The notes under the pieces: model-generated
The model's database searches: none
Told to the model about the DNA's origin: nothing
What the model saw: only the letters and a program-made list of their open reading frames with translations
In this document: positions 1 to 6,195 of the stretch, in pieces
How the letters are laid out: every line of letters begins with the position of its first letter
Position numbering within the stretch: the stretch's first letter is position 1
Position numbers and translations under genes: made by a program
Assembly (NCBI GenBank): GCA_017652345.1
Contig: JAGCBE010000239.1
Coordinates: 1 to 10,146, forward strand
DNA length: 10,146 bases
Source of the DNA: Methanobrevibacter sp.
GTDB taxonomy: Archaea; Methanobacteriota; Methanobacteria; Methanobacteriales; Methanobacteriaceae
Reading direction: 5' to 3'

Positions 1-20
1 AAATTAGATAAGGAGTAAAA

Positions 21-578
21 ATGTATAATAAGAATTTTTCACCACAAGAATTTTTAAAGATTTTTTTGGATAATATTGAAAGGAAAAATTTATTATTTGA
101 ATTTTTCCTATGGCAAAACGCTTTTGAAAGCTTCCAAGAAATTAAAGAAAAGTTTGAAATAAAAAGAAATCAAATAGATGAAATTAATTCAGCTCTTGAA
201 TTTCTTGAAAAAAGAGATGTTTGTAAAATAGATTTCCATGATGATTATCAAGATGAAGATGTTAAAATTGATTTTTTTGATTTTTTAAATTTATACACAC
301 CTTCTAATCTTAATATAGAAAAAGAATTTGATTATGAAAATAGAATCATCAAAAAGTATTCTTTAAATGGGGTGGAGATTGGCGCTCCAATAGGATTCAA
401 GCATGAAATAAAAGATGAACTTGAAAGAATGCAAGAAAAATCAAATGAAGAATATTTTAAAAAACGAAATAGAACAAAAAAACTAGTTGAGTTATCCAAA
501 GATGTAAATGAAATATGGACTGAAACTCAAGATGAGGTTTTTTTAGAAATTTTAAATTTAATTAGAAAAAATTGGTAA
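21..578 (+). CDS. Hypothetical phage protein, 185 aa, with an acidic patch
   Basis: I do not recognise this protein. The start is supported by AAGGAG ending 5 nt before ATG 21. Residues 1-65 look mostly helical. The stretch around 30-65, with helices ending in a short 'LEKRD' turn, vaguely resembles a winged-helix fold, but I cannot confirm that. Residues 71-87 form a strongly acidic patch, 8 D/E in 17. The C-terminal third (about 127-183) is again helical and charged. There is no signal peptide, membrane segment or cysteine motif. It heads the visible run of early-type genes; the next gene starts 14 nt after its stop and has its own ribosome site. The transcription unit probably begins upstream of the window. 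Confident as a gene, function unknown. Confidence 0.85.
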   Translation: MYNKNFSPQEFLKIFLDNIERKNLLFEFFLWQNAFESFQEIKEKFEIKRNQIDEINSALEFLEKRDVCKIDFHDDYQDEDVKIDFFDFLNLYTPSNLNIEKEFDYENRIIKKYSLNGVEIGAPIGFKHEIKDELERMQEKSNEEYFKKRNRTKKLVELSKDVNEIWTETQDEVFLEILNLIRKNW

Positions 579-592
579 AAGGAGAATGAAAA

Positions 593-1009
593 ATGTTACA
601 AGTAACTAAAGATACAATTTATTTATATGATGAATTACATGATAGACGATTTTTAATTTATAGAAAAGATATTAGTTTTATAGAACTAATTGAGTATGAT
701 TTAATAGGTACGGATTTAAAAAGCTATTTAATAACAATTTGTTTAAATAATTTGAGTAGGTTTTTTATAAAAGTAAATGAACAAACTATAGTAAGTGATG
801 TGATGGGGATACCTCATTCTGAAATCGCAAAAAAGAAGCAAGGTTTATCAGACTATACTTTAGAATTAGAAAAAAGAGCTGATTATTTAGAAAAAGTTGT
901 TGATGCGTCTGCTCATGCCATCATTGAAATATATGAAGAATTTGTAAATGGGAATAATAATTTGGAATGTAACAGTATGAGATTGGAATTCAGAATGAAT
1001 AAAATTTAA
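593..1009 (+). CDS. Hypothetical protein, 138 aa; possible distant paralogue of the next gene
   Basis: Unknown function. ATG 593 is preceded by AAGGAG with 8 nt spacing. The N-terminal half (residues 5-62) alternates short hydrophobic stretches and charged turns and looks like beta strands. Residues 85-120 form a long amphipathic helix ending in FVNG. The following gene has the same size, the same strand-rich then helical layout, and a matching helix ending in MVNG, so the two may be diverged copies. The stop codon TAA 1007-1009 touches an ATG in the next frame, but the next gene more likely starts at 1024. No membrane segment or known motif is visible. Confidence 0.85.
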   Translation: MLQVTKDTIYLYDELHDRRFLIYRKDISFIELIEYDLIGTDLKSYLITICLNNLSRFFIKVNEQTIVSDVMGIPHSEIAKKKQGLSDYTLELEKRADYLEKVVDASAHAIIEIYEEFVNGNNNLECNSMRLEFRMNKI

Positions 1010-1023
1010 TGGGGGAAAATATA

Positions 1024-1425
1024 ATGATATTATTTAACGAAAAAACAGAAAATAAAATGTATATAAATTCAAGTAAAATTAATGAGATTAAATTTTTTGA
1101 AAAAAGTATTTTTTATTCAGCTTTCATAACAAAAAATATTCTTTTTTCATTGGATAATGGATATAGATTTGAAATATTTCCACTTGAAATAGATATTTTA
1201 AGAAAATTGGGACTAGAAGAATTTAGAAAATATTTACCGCCAATTAATTTAAAATCAGCTGATTTAGATATTTTTATGGAAGAAATTTCAAAGCGTAGAT
1301 TTGATATTTTAGAAATAATTAATGAAATAGAAAATGAAGTAGAAAATGTATTTAATTTGATGGTTAATGGTGGGGAAGAAACGGTAATTAAGCTTGATTA
1401 TTTAAGATTTACGCGTTGTTTATAA
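1024..1425 (+). CDS. Hypothetical protein, 133 aa; possible distant paralogue of the preceding gene
   Basis: Unknown function. The reading frame is open from ATG 1009, which overlaps the previous stop, but that ATG has no ribosome site. ATG 1024 has GGGGGA at 1011-1016 at good spacing, so I chose 1024 (133 aa). Residues 1-53 look strand-rich, with an 'ILF.E....K.YI' opening that parallels 'IYLYDE...RRFLI' in the upstream protein. Residues 80-113 form a long helix ending in MVNG, matching FVNG in the neighbour. Similarity is architectural and weak at the residue level. The next gene follows within 16 nt, so the two are probably co-transcribed. Confidence 0.83.
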   Translation: MILFNEKTENKMYINSSKINEIKFFEKSIFYSAFITKNILFSLDNGYRFEIFPLEIDILRKLGLEEFRKYLPPINLKSADLDIFMEEISKRRFDILEIINEIENEVENVFNLMVNGGEETVIKLDYLRFTRCL

Positions 1426-1440
1426 AAGGAGTAATTGAAA

Positions 1441-2079
1441 GTGTTGAGTAAAGAGTCATTAAAAGATTTATATATTATTATTTCAGATTTAAACGATGGC
1501 GGAGAACAATATTGGGGAAGTAGTAAAGATTTTGAATTAGAAGCCGAAATTTTTTTTGAATTAAAAAAACAATTGAGCGCTAAGGAATTAAAGGAATTTT
1601 TAAAAGGCGAAAGCATATTTAAGGCGGGTGATAAAGAATATTTGGAAGACTTTTTTAAGGAGACAACTCAAGTCCCTGTTGGAAAAGAGCTGATAAATAC
1701 TTTTAAAAAATTATATAATGAAACATCTTCCGTATTGGCAAAAGAAATTATAAAAGTTTTTATAAAAAAATGCGATTTTGAGACATCAACGGAAGAATTA
1801 AGAAATGATGCAGTTTTTAATTTAAATTATATAAGAGAAAACGCATATTATAGTTTAAATTTTGTTTTAGAACATATGACATCAATTGTTAATATAATTT
1901 CAGATAATCCTATTTATATTAGAATTAAAGACGACGAGATTTGTTATATTTCAAATTTATTACAAGATTTATATGTCCAAGCATTGGCAATTATTGGAAA
2001 TCAAATTTTATCTGATATTGAAATGGATTTGGATTATAAAGAGGATATTAAACAAAAATGTTTAAGTAGATTTTATTAG
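1441..2079 (+). CDS. Hypothetical helical protein, 212 aa, GTG start
   Basis: Unknown function. The frame is open from TTG 1435, but AAGGAG (1426-1431) lies only 3 nt from that codon and 9 nt from GTG 1441, so GTG 1441 is preferred. That leaves a product starting M-L-S-K-E-S. The protein is acidic and predicted to be almost wholly helical. A glycine-rich turn (NDGGEQYWGSS, about 18-28) is the only distinctive local feature near the N terminus. Cysteines at about 111, 168 and 207 are scattered and do not form a metal motif. It is the largest product in the left module. It ends with TAG and is followed by the longest non-coding gap in the window, about 68 nt, which holds a tiny ORF. Confidence 0.82.
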   Translation: MLSKESLKDLYIIISDLNDGGEQYWGSSKDFELEAEIFFELKKQLSAKELKEFLKGESIFKAGDKEYLEDFFKETTQVPVGKELINTFKKLYNETSSVLAKEIIKVFIKKCDFETSTEELRNDAVFNLNYIRENAYYSLNFVLEHMTSIVNIISDNPIYIRIKDDEICYISNLLQDLYVQALAIIGNQILSDIEMDLDYKEDIKQKCLSRFY

Positions 2080-2091
2080 AAAAGGTGAATT

Positions 2092-2145
2092 ATGAATTTT
2101 GGAGATAAAAAAAGAATAATAGAAGAATTAGATGAGGAGGAATAA
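2092..2145 (+). CDS. Possible 17-aa microprotein (MNFGDKKRIIEELDEEE)
   Basis: In the gap between two larger genes, ATG 2092 follows AAAGGTGA at 4-5 nt spacing and reads 17 codons to TAA 2145. The peptide is highly charged, with a basic middle and an acidic tail. The tail codons GAG GAG GAA also form the ribosome site of the next gene at 2148. The ORF could therefore be a translated leader that couples translation, a remnant of a decayed gene, or chance. Two observations favour translation: its own ribosome site, and a stop just before the next start. Its size and the lack of any homologue I can name keep confidence low. Confidence 0.3.
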   Translation: MNFGDKKRIIEELDEEE

Positions 2146-2147
2146 AA

Positions 2148-2381
2148 ATGAAAAATTATGAAGTTGTTCATGAAGTAAGGGATTTATTATTTTATTTTCA
2201 AAAAAGGTATATGGAATTAGAATTTAAGGCTCTTATGCCGAATCCCAATGAAATAGATAGTAGAACTCTTACTTATTTAGAAAAAGTTAAAATTTTATTT
2301 GATGATTTTGGTGATTCTGTAAATGAATTAAAAATTCATTATATGAAAGTTATTGCTAGCTTTATTAAGGAGGATAAATAA
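2148..2381 (+). CDS. Hypothetical helical protein, 77 aa
   Basis: Unknown function. ATG 2148 has a very strong ribosome site, GAGGAGG, 5-6 nt upstream. The product is predicted to be two long amphipathic helices (about 1-28 and 38-74) joined by a short loop with MPNPNEID, so a helical hairpin is likely. That layout is common in small phage proteins that dimerise or bind a partner. No transmembrane segment or cysteine is present. The C-terminal codons carry the AAGGAGG site of the next gene, so the two are tightly linked and probably translated together. Confidence 0.82.
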   Translation: MKNYEVVHEVRDLLFYFQKRYMELEFKALMPNPNEIDSRTLTYLEKVKILFDDFGDSVNELKIHYMKVIASFIKEDK

Positions 2382-2382
2382 T

Positions 2383-2730
2383 ATGGTAACAAAAGAAGAA
2401 TTAGCTAAGGAATTAGCACCGAAGATAAAAATGGAATTTAATCTTTTTCCACTATTTACGCCAAATGTGTATGTATCTGAAACTGTAGTAGGGATAAAAA
2501 ACGGTGAAAAGCATTTAATTAAATATCAATATTTAGAATATGCAGAACATTTTTGGGTTTTGGTTTCTATTGTTGAGGGAAAACTAGATGTTTTCCATGG
2601 AAAAACTATAGAAAAGTGCAGAGAACATTTAAGCGAAAGGATAGCTGAGCAACAATATGAAGATTTAATTTGTGGAGATGTAACAAGCGAATTTGTAGAT
2701 GAATATTTATATTTGTATGGAGAAAAATGA
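2383..2730 (+). CDS. Hypothetical alpha/beta protein, 115 aa
   Basis: Unknown function. The frame is open from 2353, but AAGGAGG at about 2367-2373 sits 9 nt before ATG 2383, just after the previous stop, so 2383 is taken as the start (115 aa). A short N-terminal helix (1-16) is followed by several strand-like segments (about 26-65), including a 'YLEYAEHFWVLVSIVEGKLDVF' style run of alternating hydrophobics, then helices from about 74 on. The fold could be a small alpha/beta domain. The TGA stop overlaps the next ATG in an ATGA arrangement, suggesting translational coupling. Confidence 0.82.
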   Translation: MVTKEELAKELAPKIKMEFNLFPLFTPNVYVSETVVGIKNGEKHLIKYQYLEYAEHFWVLVSIVEGKLDVFHGKTIEKCREHLSERIAEQQYEDLICGDVTSEFVDEYLYLYGEK

Positions 2731-3095
2731 TGGAAGACAAATTCTTTAAAATAAAAATGCTTATTGAAAATGGTAGTGATGAAATCAAAAAACTAAAACT
2801 TAGAGATTCTTATATAAGGCTCCAAGAATTGAATTATCTTATAAAAGATTATACAGGTGTTGTTTGGAAAAATGAAAATAACCAAGAAAAATTAAAAGAA
2901 ATTGTAAATGAACAGAATAAAGTCATGAATGAATTTTATAATGAAACTAAAGATTGGCTTGATTACTATGATTTGAGATGTAAACAAATTGTAAAAGGTT
3001 TAAAAGAAGAATTGAAAGAGCCAAAATATAGGACAAACGTTCCCGAGCTTGCAGGGGGGATAACGGCGGATTGGTTTTTTACAAAGAAGTTATAA
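2727..3095 (+). CDS. Hypothetical coiled-coil protein, 122 aa, with a distinct C-terminal tail
   Basis: Unknown function. Two in-frame ATGs (2727 and 2730) are possible. GGAG at 2719-2722 gives 4 or 7 nt spacing, so 2730 may be the true start. Residues 1-98 are helical and charged, with a likely coiled coil around 51-98. The last ~20 residues differ: after YRTNVP the sequence reads ELAGGITADWFF, which is hydrophobic and glycine-containing. The DNA encoding it is about 60% GC over 45 nt (3031-3075), against a background near 30%. The tail could be a partner-binding peptide or a piece gained by recombination. It overlaps the upstream stop by ATGA. Confidence 0.8.
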   Translation: MMEDKFFKIKMLIENGSDEIKKLKLRDSYIRLQELNYLIKDYTGVVWKNENNQEKLKEIVNEQNKVMNEFYNETKDWLDYYDLRCKQIVKGLKEELKEPKYRTNVPELAGGITADWFFTKKL

Positions 3096-3118
3096 GGAGA
3101 AATAAAAGGAAGATAAAG

Positions 3119-3358
3119 ATGATCAAGATTGATGAAATAAAGTTAATAGAAATTATTAAAGATGCTATATGTGTTAATTATGGTGGTAATTCTTGGTTAT
3201 CTGATTCGTTTGATGAAGAAGAAATGCTTGACCGAGATATACGTGATTTTTTATACGATGCAATTCAAGATAATATTCTTGATATGGATGACGATGATAT
3301 TCATAAACTTTTTTTAGCAATAGAAAGTTATTTTGATAAAGGAAAGGAGAAAAAATAA
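3119..3358 (+). CDS. Hypothetical highly acidic protein, 79 aa
   Basis: Unknown function. The frame opens at 3071 inside the previous gene, but the best start is ATG 3119, 8 nt after AAGGA (3106-3110), giving 79 aa. It has 22 D/E and 10 K/R, net about -12. The acidic residues are concentrated in residues 29-60, which include DEEE and a run of four D. That charge density is of the kind seen in DNA-mimic inhibitors such as Ocr, but acidity alone does not show this function, and calcium-binding or purely structural roles are also possible. No EF-hand loop of proper spacing was found. The gene ends 1 nt before the next start. Confidence 0.8.
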   Translation: MIKIDEIKLIEIIKDAICVNYGGNSWLSDSFDEEEMLDRDIRDFLYDAIQDNILDMDDDDIHKLFLAIESYFDKGKEKK

Positions 3359-3359
3359 T

Positions 3360-3566
3360 ATGATAGAAGATTATTGGAAAATAAGAAATGTAGATCCCTA
3401 TGATAGAAACTGGGAACTTACTCGAAAGCAACTTGATAAAATTAAAGATGCCGTAAGAAAATTAACGATTCTAGAATTAGAAAATAAAAAAGATTCTGAT
3501 GAATATAAATCATTACTGAAACTTATTGAAGATTGTGAAGATGAAATTGCAGAAATTTGGTATTAA
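3360..3566 (+). CDS. Hypothetical protein, 68 aa; paralogue of the gene at 3810
   Basis: Unknown function. ATG 3360 follows AAAGGAG (3343-3349) at 10 nt spacing; the frame is open farther upstream, but no better ribosome site is there. The last 52 residues align without gaps to the last 52 residues of the product at 3810-3989, with 19 identical positions (about 37%). Shared elements are E-N-x-x-D-S-x-E-Y, then K-L-I-E-D, then E-I-x-x-x-W at the end. The protein is two helices separated by the DS-x-EY turn. The N-terminal extension (VDPYDRNW) is absent from the paralogue. Together they indicate a small duplicated family in this phage. Confidence 0.82.
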   Translation: MIEDYWKIRNVDPYDRNWELTRKQLDKIKDAVRKLTILELENKKDSDEYKSLLKLIEDCEDEIAEIWY

Positions 3567-3577
3567 AGAGGGATTAA

Positions 3578-3820
3578 ATGGAAAAATTAAAAACAGAACG
3601 AAATGAGCAATATTTTTTTAATGAAGTTAAGGATATATTTTTGGATATTTTTGAAAAATATGCAGAGTGTTGTATGCAATATGAAAAAAATCGTATTCTA
3701 AAAAAAGATGCAATTTTAATCCTTATAAATGATTGTAAAAAATATTTTGAACACTTTGATGGTGGATTTGAAGGGCTTTGGTGGCAACTTATGGACGAAA
3801 GGAAAAATCATGAAGAATAA
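3578..3820 (+). CDS. Hypothetical protein, 80 aa, between two paralogues
   Basis: Unknown function. ATG 3578 follows AGAGGG at short spacing, 12 nt after the previous stop. The product is mostly helical; the C-terminal half has an aromatic, glycine-rich segment FDGGFEGLWWQL (60-71). Cysteines at 31, 32 and 53 do not make a recognisable metal site. It lies between the two related small genes and overlaps the second by 11 nt, so it was either inserted between them or duplicated out as part of a larger unit that later diverged. I see no convincing similarity between this protein and the flanking pair. Confidence 0.8.
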   Translation: MEKLKTERNEQYFFNEVKDIFLDIFEKYAECCMQYEKNRILKKDAILILINDCKKYFEHFDGGFEGLWWQLMDERKNHEE

Positions 3821-3989
3821 ATTTAAAGAAAAATGTGAATATACATTAGATTTAATTGAAGAAATAATAGGCACTGCTCGTTGTATGGCTTTTTCGGAAT
3901 TTGAAAACATGACAGATTCACCCGAGTATGAAGATTATAAGAAACTGATAGAAGATTTAAAAGAAGAAATATTATCTGTTTGGGAGTGA
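3810..3989 (+). CDS. Hypothetical protein, 59 aa; paralogue of the gene at 3360
   Basis: Unknown function. The frame is open from 3729, but AAAGGA (3798-3803) 6 nt before ATG 3810 supports the shorter, 59-aa form. It matches the product at 3360-3566 over 52 gap-free residues (19 identical), with the shared EN-x-x-DS-x-EY turn, KLIED, and a terminal E-I-x-x-x-W. This similarity also supports 3810 as the start, because the shared region begins about eight residues after it. The protein is likely a two-helix hairpin. It overlaps the end of the preceding gene by 11 nt, and its TGA is 3 nt before the next start. Confidence 0.82.
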   Translation: MKNKFKEKCEYTLDLIEEIIGTARCMAFSEFENMTDSPEYEDYKKLIEDLKEEILSVWE

Positions 3990-3992
3990 GAT

Positions 3993-4277
3993 ATGGAACA
4001 ATTAAGTATGACAAATATTATGGAGCAAGAGAAGCAGAGGAGCTTTAAAGAGTTTATGCGAATGCTAAAAAAATTCAGTGAAATGTATAATCAGATGTTA
4101 TCAGATGAGGATAAACAGATTGGGATAGTTAAGCAAATTGAGATAATATCACTAGCATCTAGTCTTATTAAGGCAGTTGGGGAGATGGAAATAAGATGCG
4201 AATATTGTGATAGATTACAAACTTACATAGAGCAGGGTAAGATAATAGAAAAAAAGGAAAGTAAAAATGAAAAATGA
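3993..4277 (+). CDS. Hypothetical helical protein, 94 aa
   Basis: Unknown function. ATG 3993 has GGGAG/TGAG-type bases (3982-3990) just upstream. The product is predicted to be three helices, with residues 8-35 and 42-68 amphipathic and methionine-rich near the start, followed by a single CEYC pair at about 69-72 and a charged lysine/glutamate tail. One CxxC pair could bind metal in a dimer, but nothing else supports a zinc site. It overlaps the next gene by 11 nt; the next gene's ribosome site AAGGAAAG lies within its 3' end. Confidence 0.8.
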   Translation: MEQLSMTNIMEQEKQRSFKEFMRMLKKFSEMYNQMLSDEDKQIGIVKQIEIISLASSLIKAVGEMEIRCEYCDRLQTYIEQGKIIEKKESKNEK

Positions 4278-4560
4278 AAAATATTGGGATATAATATCAG
4301 CATTAGATTATTACAACCCACATCACTACGAAATAACGATAGAAGACGGTTTTGGAATTATAAGAGAAGCAGATTATGATTGTGATGTTACAGATTTATG
4401 GTGTAATCATAAATATAACCTATCATCATCATACGAATCAAAAGAATTTGTTATTGAAGTTTTAACAATAAATCTTAATTTCCTTGTAAATGGGGATAAT
4501 TGGAAGGTTAGATATGGTGCTTTTGGTAGAATAAAAGACCAGTGGGACGAAGATGATTGA
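4267..4560 (+). CDS. Hypothetical acidic protein, 97 aa
   Basis: Unknown function. ATG 4267 follows AAGGAAAG at about 6 nt. The protein has 20 D/E against 9 K/R (net about -11), with clusters at 34-43 (EADYDCDVTD) and at the C terminus (WDEDD). It looks like a small alpha/beta domain: a helix at 5-15, then strands and turns rich in Y, N and S, a helix around 55-70, and a final 'NWKVRYGAFGRI' strand. The tryptophan/aspartate-rich tail resembles no motif I can name. It is the last of the small unknown genes; the recombinase starts 20 nt after its stop. Confidence 0.8.
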   Translation: MKNEKYWDIISALDYYNPHHYEITIEDGFGIIREADYDCDVTDLWCNHKYNLSSSYESKEFVIEVLTINLNFLVNGDNWKVRYGAFGRIKDQWDEDD

Positions 4561-4580
4561 TATTAAGTAAGGATTTTAAA

Positions 4581-5192
4581 ATGATATATGGTTATATTAG
4601 GGTAAGCACGGACGACCAAGATACGCAAAATCAAAAGTTTGAAATTGAAACATTTTGCAAAAAAAATAAAATTAAGATTAATGCATGGTGCGAGGAGAAA
4701 ATATCAGGAACTAAGAATTTCAAAAAAGGCAAATTTGGGGATTTTATAAAGAAATGTAAAAAAGGCGATTTGATAATTTGCTCTGAAATTTCACGGTTAA
4801 GTCGTGATATGTTGATTTTAATGAAAATATTAGAACATTGTTTAACTAACGATATTCAAATATGGACTATTAAGGATAATTTTAAGCTTGAGAATAATTT
4901 ACAAAGTAAAGTTTTAGCGTTTGCGTTCGGAATGGCAGCAGAAATCGAAAGAACTTTGATAGCGCAAAGAACAAAAGAGGCTTTGAAGCTAAGAAAAGCA
5001 AGGGGAATAAAACTAGGAAGAAAGGCAGGAAGTAAAAATAAAAATAATAAGCTTGATGGAAAAAATAAATTAATTGTTAGATATATCAAAAAAGGCATCA
5101 CCCAAAGAGATATAGCTAAGAAGTTAAAGGTATCTGTGCCAACACTATCTAAGTTTTTAAGGAAGAATAATGAAGAATTTAAGTTACGATGA
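4581..5192 (+). CDS. Serine-type site-specific recombinase, Mpi DNA-invertase-like
   Basis: Small serine recombinase (resolvase/invertase family) that would cut, rotate and rejoin DNA between two short sites, typically inverting a segment. The N-terminal catalytic domain opens with YIRVST, giving nucleophile Ser9 and Arg7. SRLSR at 71-75 supplies the usual active-site arginines. The long E helix (about 119-138, AEIERTLIAQRTKEAL) is present. A GRKAGSK linker then leads to a C-terminal helix-turn-helix at about 173-195 (GITQRDIAKKL...PTLSKFL). Length (203 aa) and 'ISGTKN', 'CSEISRLSR', 'WTIKDN' and 'QSKVLAFAFG' fit the Mpi master-invertase group as I remember it. The frame opens at TTG 4557, but TAAGGA 7 nt before ATG 4581 and the domain boundary fix the start. 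No paired inverted sites were noticed nearby. It overlaps the next gene by 23 nt. Confidence 0.93.
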   Translation: MIYGYIRVSTDDQDTQNQKFEIETFCKKNKIKINAWCEEKISGTKNFKKGKFGDFIKKCKKGDLIICSEISRLSRDMLILMKILEHCLTNDIQIWTIKDNFKLENNLQSKVLAFAFGMAAEIERTLIAQRTKEALKLRKARGIKLGRKAGSKNKNNKLDGKNKLIVRYIKKGITQRDIAKKLKVSVPTLSKFLRKNNEEFKLR

Positions 5193-5586
5193 TTTTATTA
5201 AACAAGTTGGAATTTCGATTAACCATTTAATCGAGGTGCTAAAAATTTATTTATTAAATAAAACTAACGAAAATTTTAAACAGATAAAAATTGAAGCCGA
5301 AAGATTTGTTAATTTTTATAATAAATTTTATAAAAACAAAAAGGAATTTTGGGTGGAAGAAACAAATGATGATATATTAATTTATACATATTACGCACCT
5401 ATTAAATTAGAAAAAACTTTAAGGGATTTGGATTTAAAATACAAATATAAAATATTTAGCATTCAAGATTTTTTAAAAAATAAAAATAAAATAAAAAACA
5501 TTTATGAATTTATTGAATCAAACAGATATTACTTTTTATTTTTAAATGTTAAAAATTTTGAATATGATATAAGGGGGAATTTATGA
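5170..5586 (+). CDS. Hypothetical protein, 138 aa
   Basis: Unknown function. ATG 5170 lies inside the end of the recombinase gene; AAGGA (5159-5163) is 6 nt upstream, and the 23-nt overlap suggests coupled translation. The product is rich in K, N, Y and F. Residues 6-58 form helices, 60-75 look like strands (FWVEETNDDILIYTYY), and the remainder is mixed helix and strand with an aromatic patch near the end (YYFLFLNVKNFEY). No signal peptide or full membrane helix is visible. Its coding sequence is very poor in C and matches the left module in composition. It ends in an ATGA overlap with the next gene. Confidence 0.82.
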   Translation: MKNLSYDDFIKQVGISINHLIEVLKIYLLNKTNENFKQIKIEAERFVNFYNKFYKNKKEFWVEETNDDILIYTYYAPIKLEKTLRDLDLKYKYKIFSIQDFLKNKNKIKNIYEFIESNRYYFLFLNVKNFEYDIRGNL

Positions 5587-6182
5587 AGCAAAAATTAAAT
5601 TTTGATGAAATAGGAAAAAAAACAAAACGATATTTATGTTATTCAGACGGAACAAATGAAGAATTTTTCTATTTTGACGAAGAAGAAGACAAGGAAGCTT
5701 TGGATAAAGTTTGGAAGAATATAATATTATTAGAACCCGAAGAAATGAAACCTTTTTCCAATGCTATCGGCGGTCTTTATGTAGGAACTGATAGCGATAA
5801 AGACTTCACGGAACAATATCATTATCCGCATAATACAACATTAAGAAATATCATTTATTGTAATTATAGAGATGAAGTTTATCCAGCGACTTTCAAAGAA
5901 TGGTGCCGTGAAAAGTTTCATAGAAGAATGAAGCTAACCGAAGAAGAATTGGAAGAATTAAAAGAAACTAAAGAAATCGAAAAAGAGATAAAACGTCTCC
6001 AATTTGCCAGGGAAACATTTATGAATCAAATTGCTTGTATGTTGGAAAAAGCCAAAGATAATCAGTATATTTCAGAAATTAGAATCGATTTTGACAGGAA
6101 AAGAAAAGGTTTTGAAAATACTACTAAACGATTAAAAGAACTTTATGTTATGATAGGAAGGAGTTTTGAAGAATTTTATTAA
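5583..6182 (+). CDS. Hypothetical protein, 199 aa, with a C-terminal coiled coil
   Basis: Unknown function. ATG 5583 overlaps the previous TGA, and AAGGGGGAA just upstream is a strong ribosome site. Residues 1-115 appear globular, with an acidic stretch at 32-38 (DEEEDKE), a glycine-rich turn AIGGLYVGTDSD (61-72) and an aromatic/histidine region (79-83, QYHYP). Residues 117-165 and 172-199 are long charged helices likely to form a coiled coil (EELEELKETKEIEKEIKRL). Cysteines at 19, 93, 108 and 152 are dispersed. From about here on the DNA uses C more often than the upstream genes. The DUF1064 gene follows after 13 nt. Confidence 0.83.
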   Translation: MKQKLNFDEIGKKTKRYLCYSDGTNEEFFYFDEEEDKEALDKVWKNIILLEPEEMKPFSNAIGGLYVGTDSDKDFTEQYHYPHNTTLRNIIYCNYRDEVYPATFKEWCREKFHRRMKLTEEELEELKETKEIEKEIKRLQFARETFMNQIACMLEKAKDNQYISEIRIDFDRKRKGFENTTKRLKELYVMIGRSFEEFY

Positions 6183-6195
6183 TTAAGGGGAATAT

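Noticed and set aside
1009..1023. Use of the TAATG overlap as start of the third gene
   Set aside because: No ribosome site precedes ATG 1009, whereas GGGGGA is well placed for ATG 1024.
3034..3044. AAACGTTC resembling part of the Mpi inverted-repeat consensus known from Bacteroides
   Set aside because: Only a partial match, with no inverted partner noticed in the window, and it lies inside a coding region far from any promoter.
4557..4580. Longer recombinase form starting at TTG 4557
   Set aside because: The conserved domain begins at MIYGYIRVST, and TAAGGA is correctly spaced for ATG 4581.
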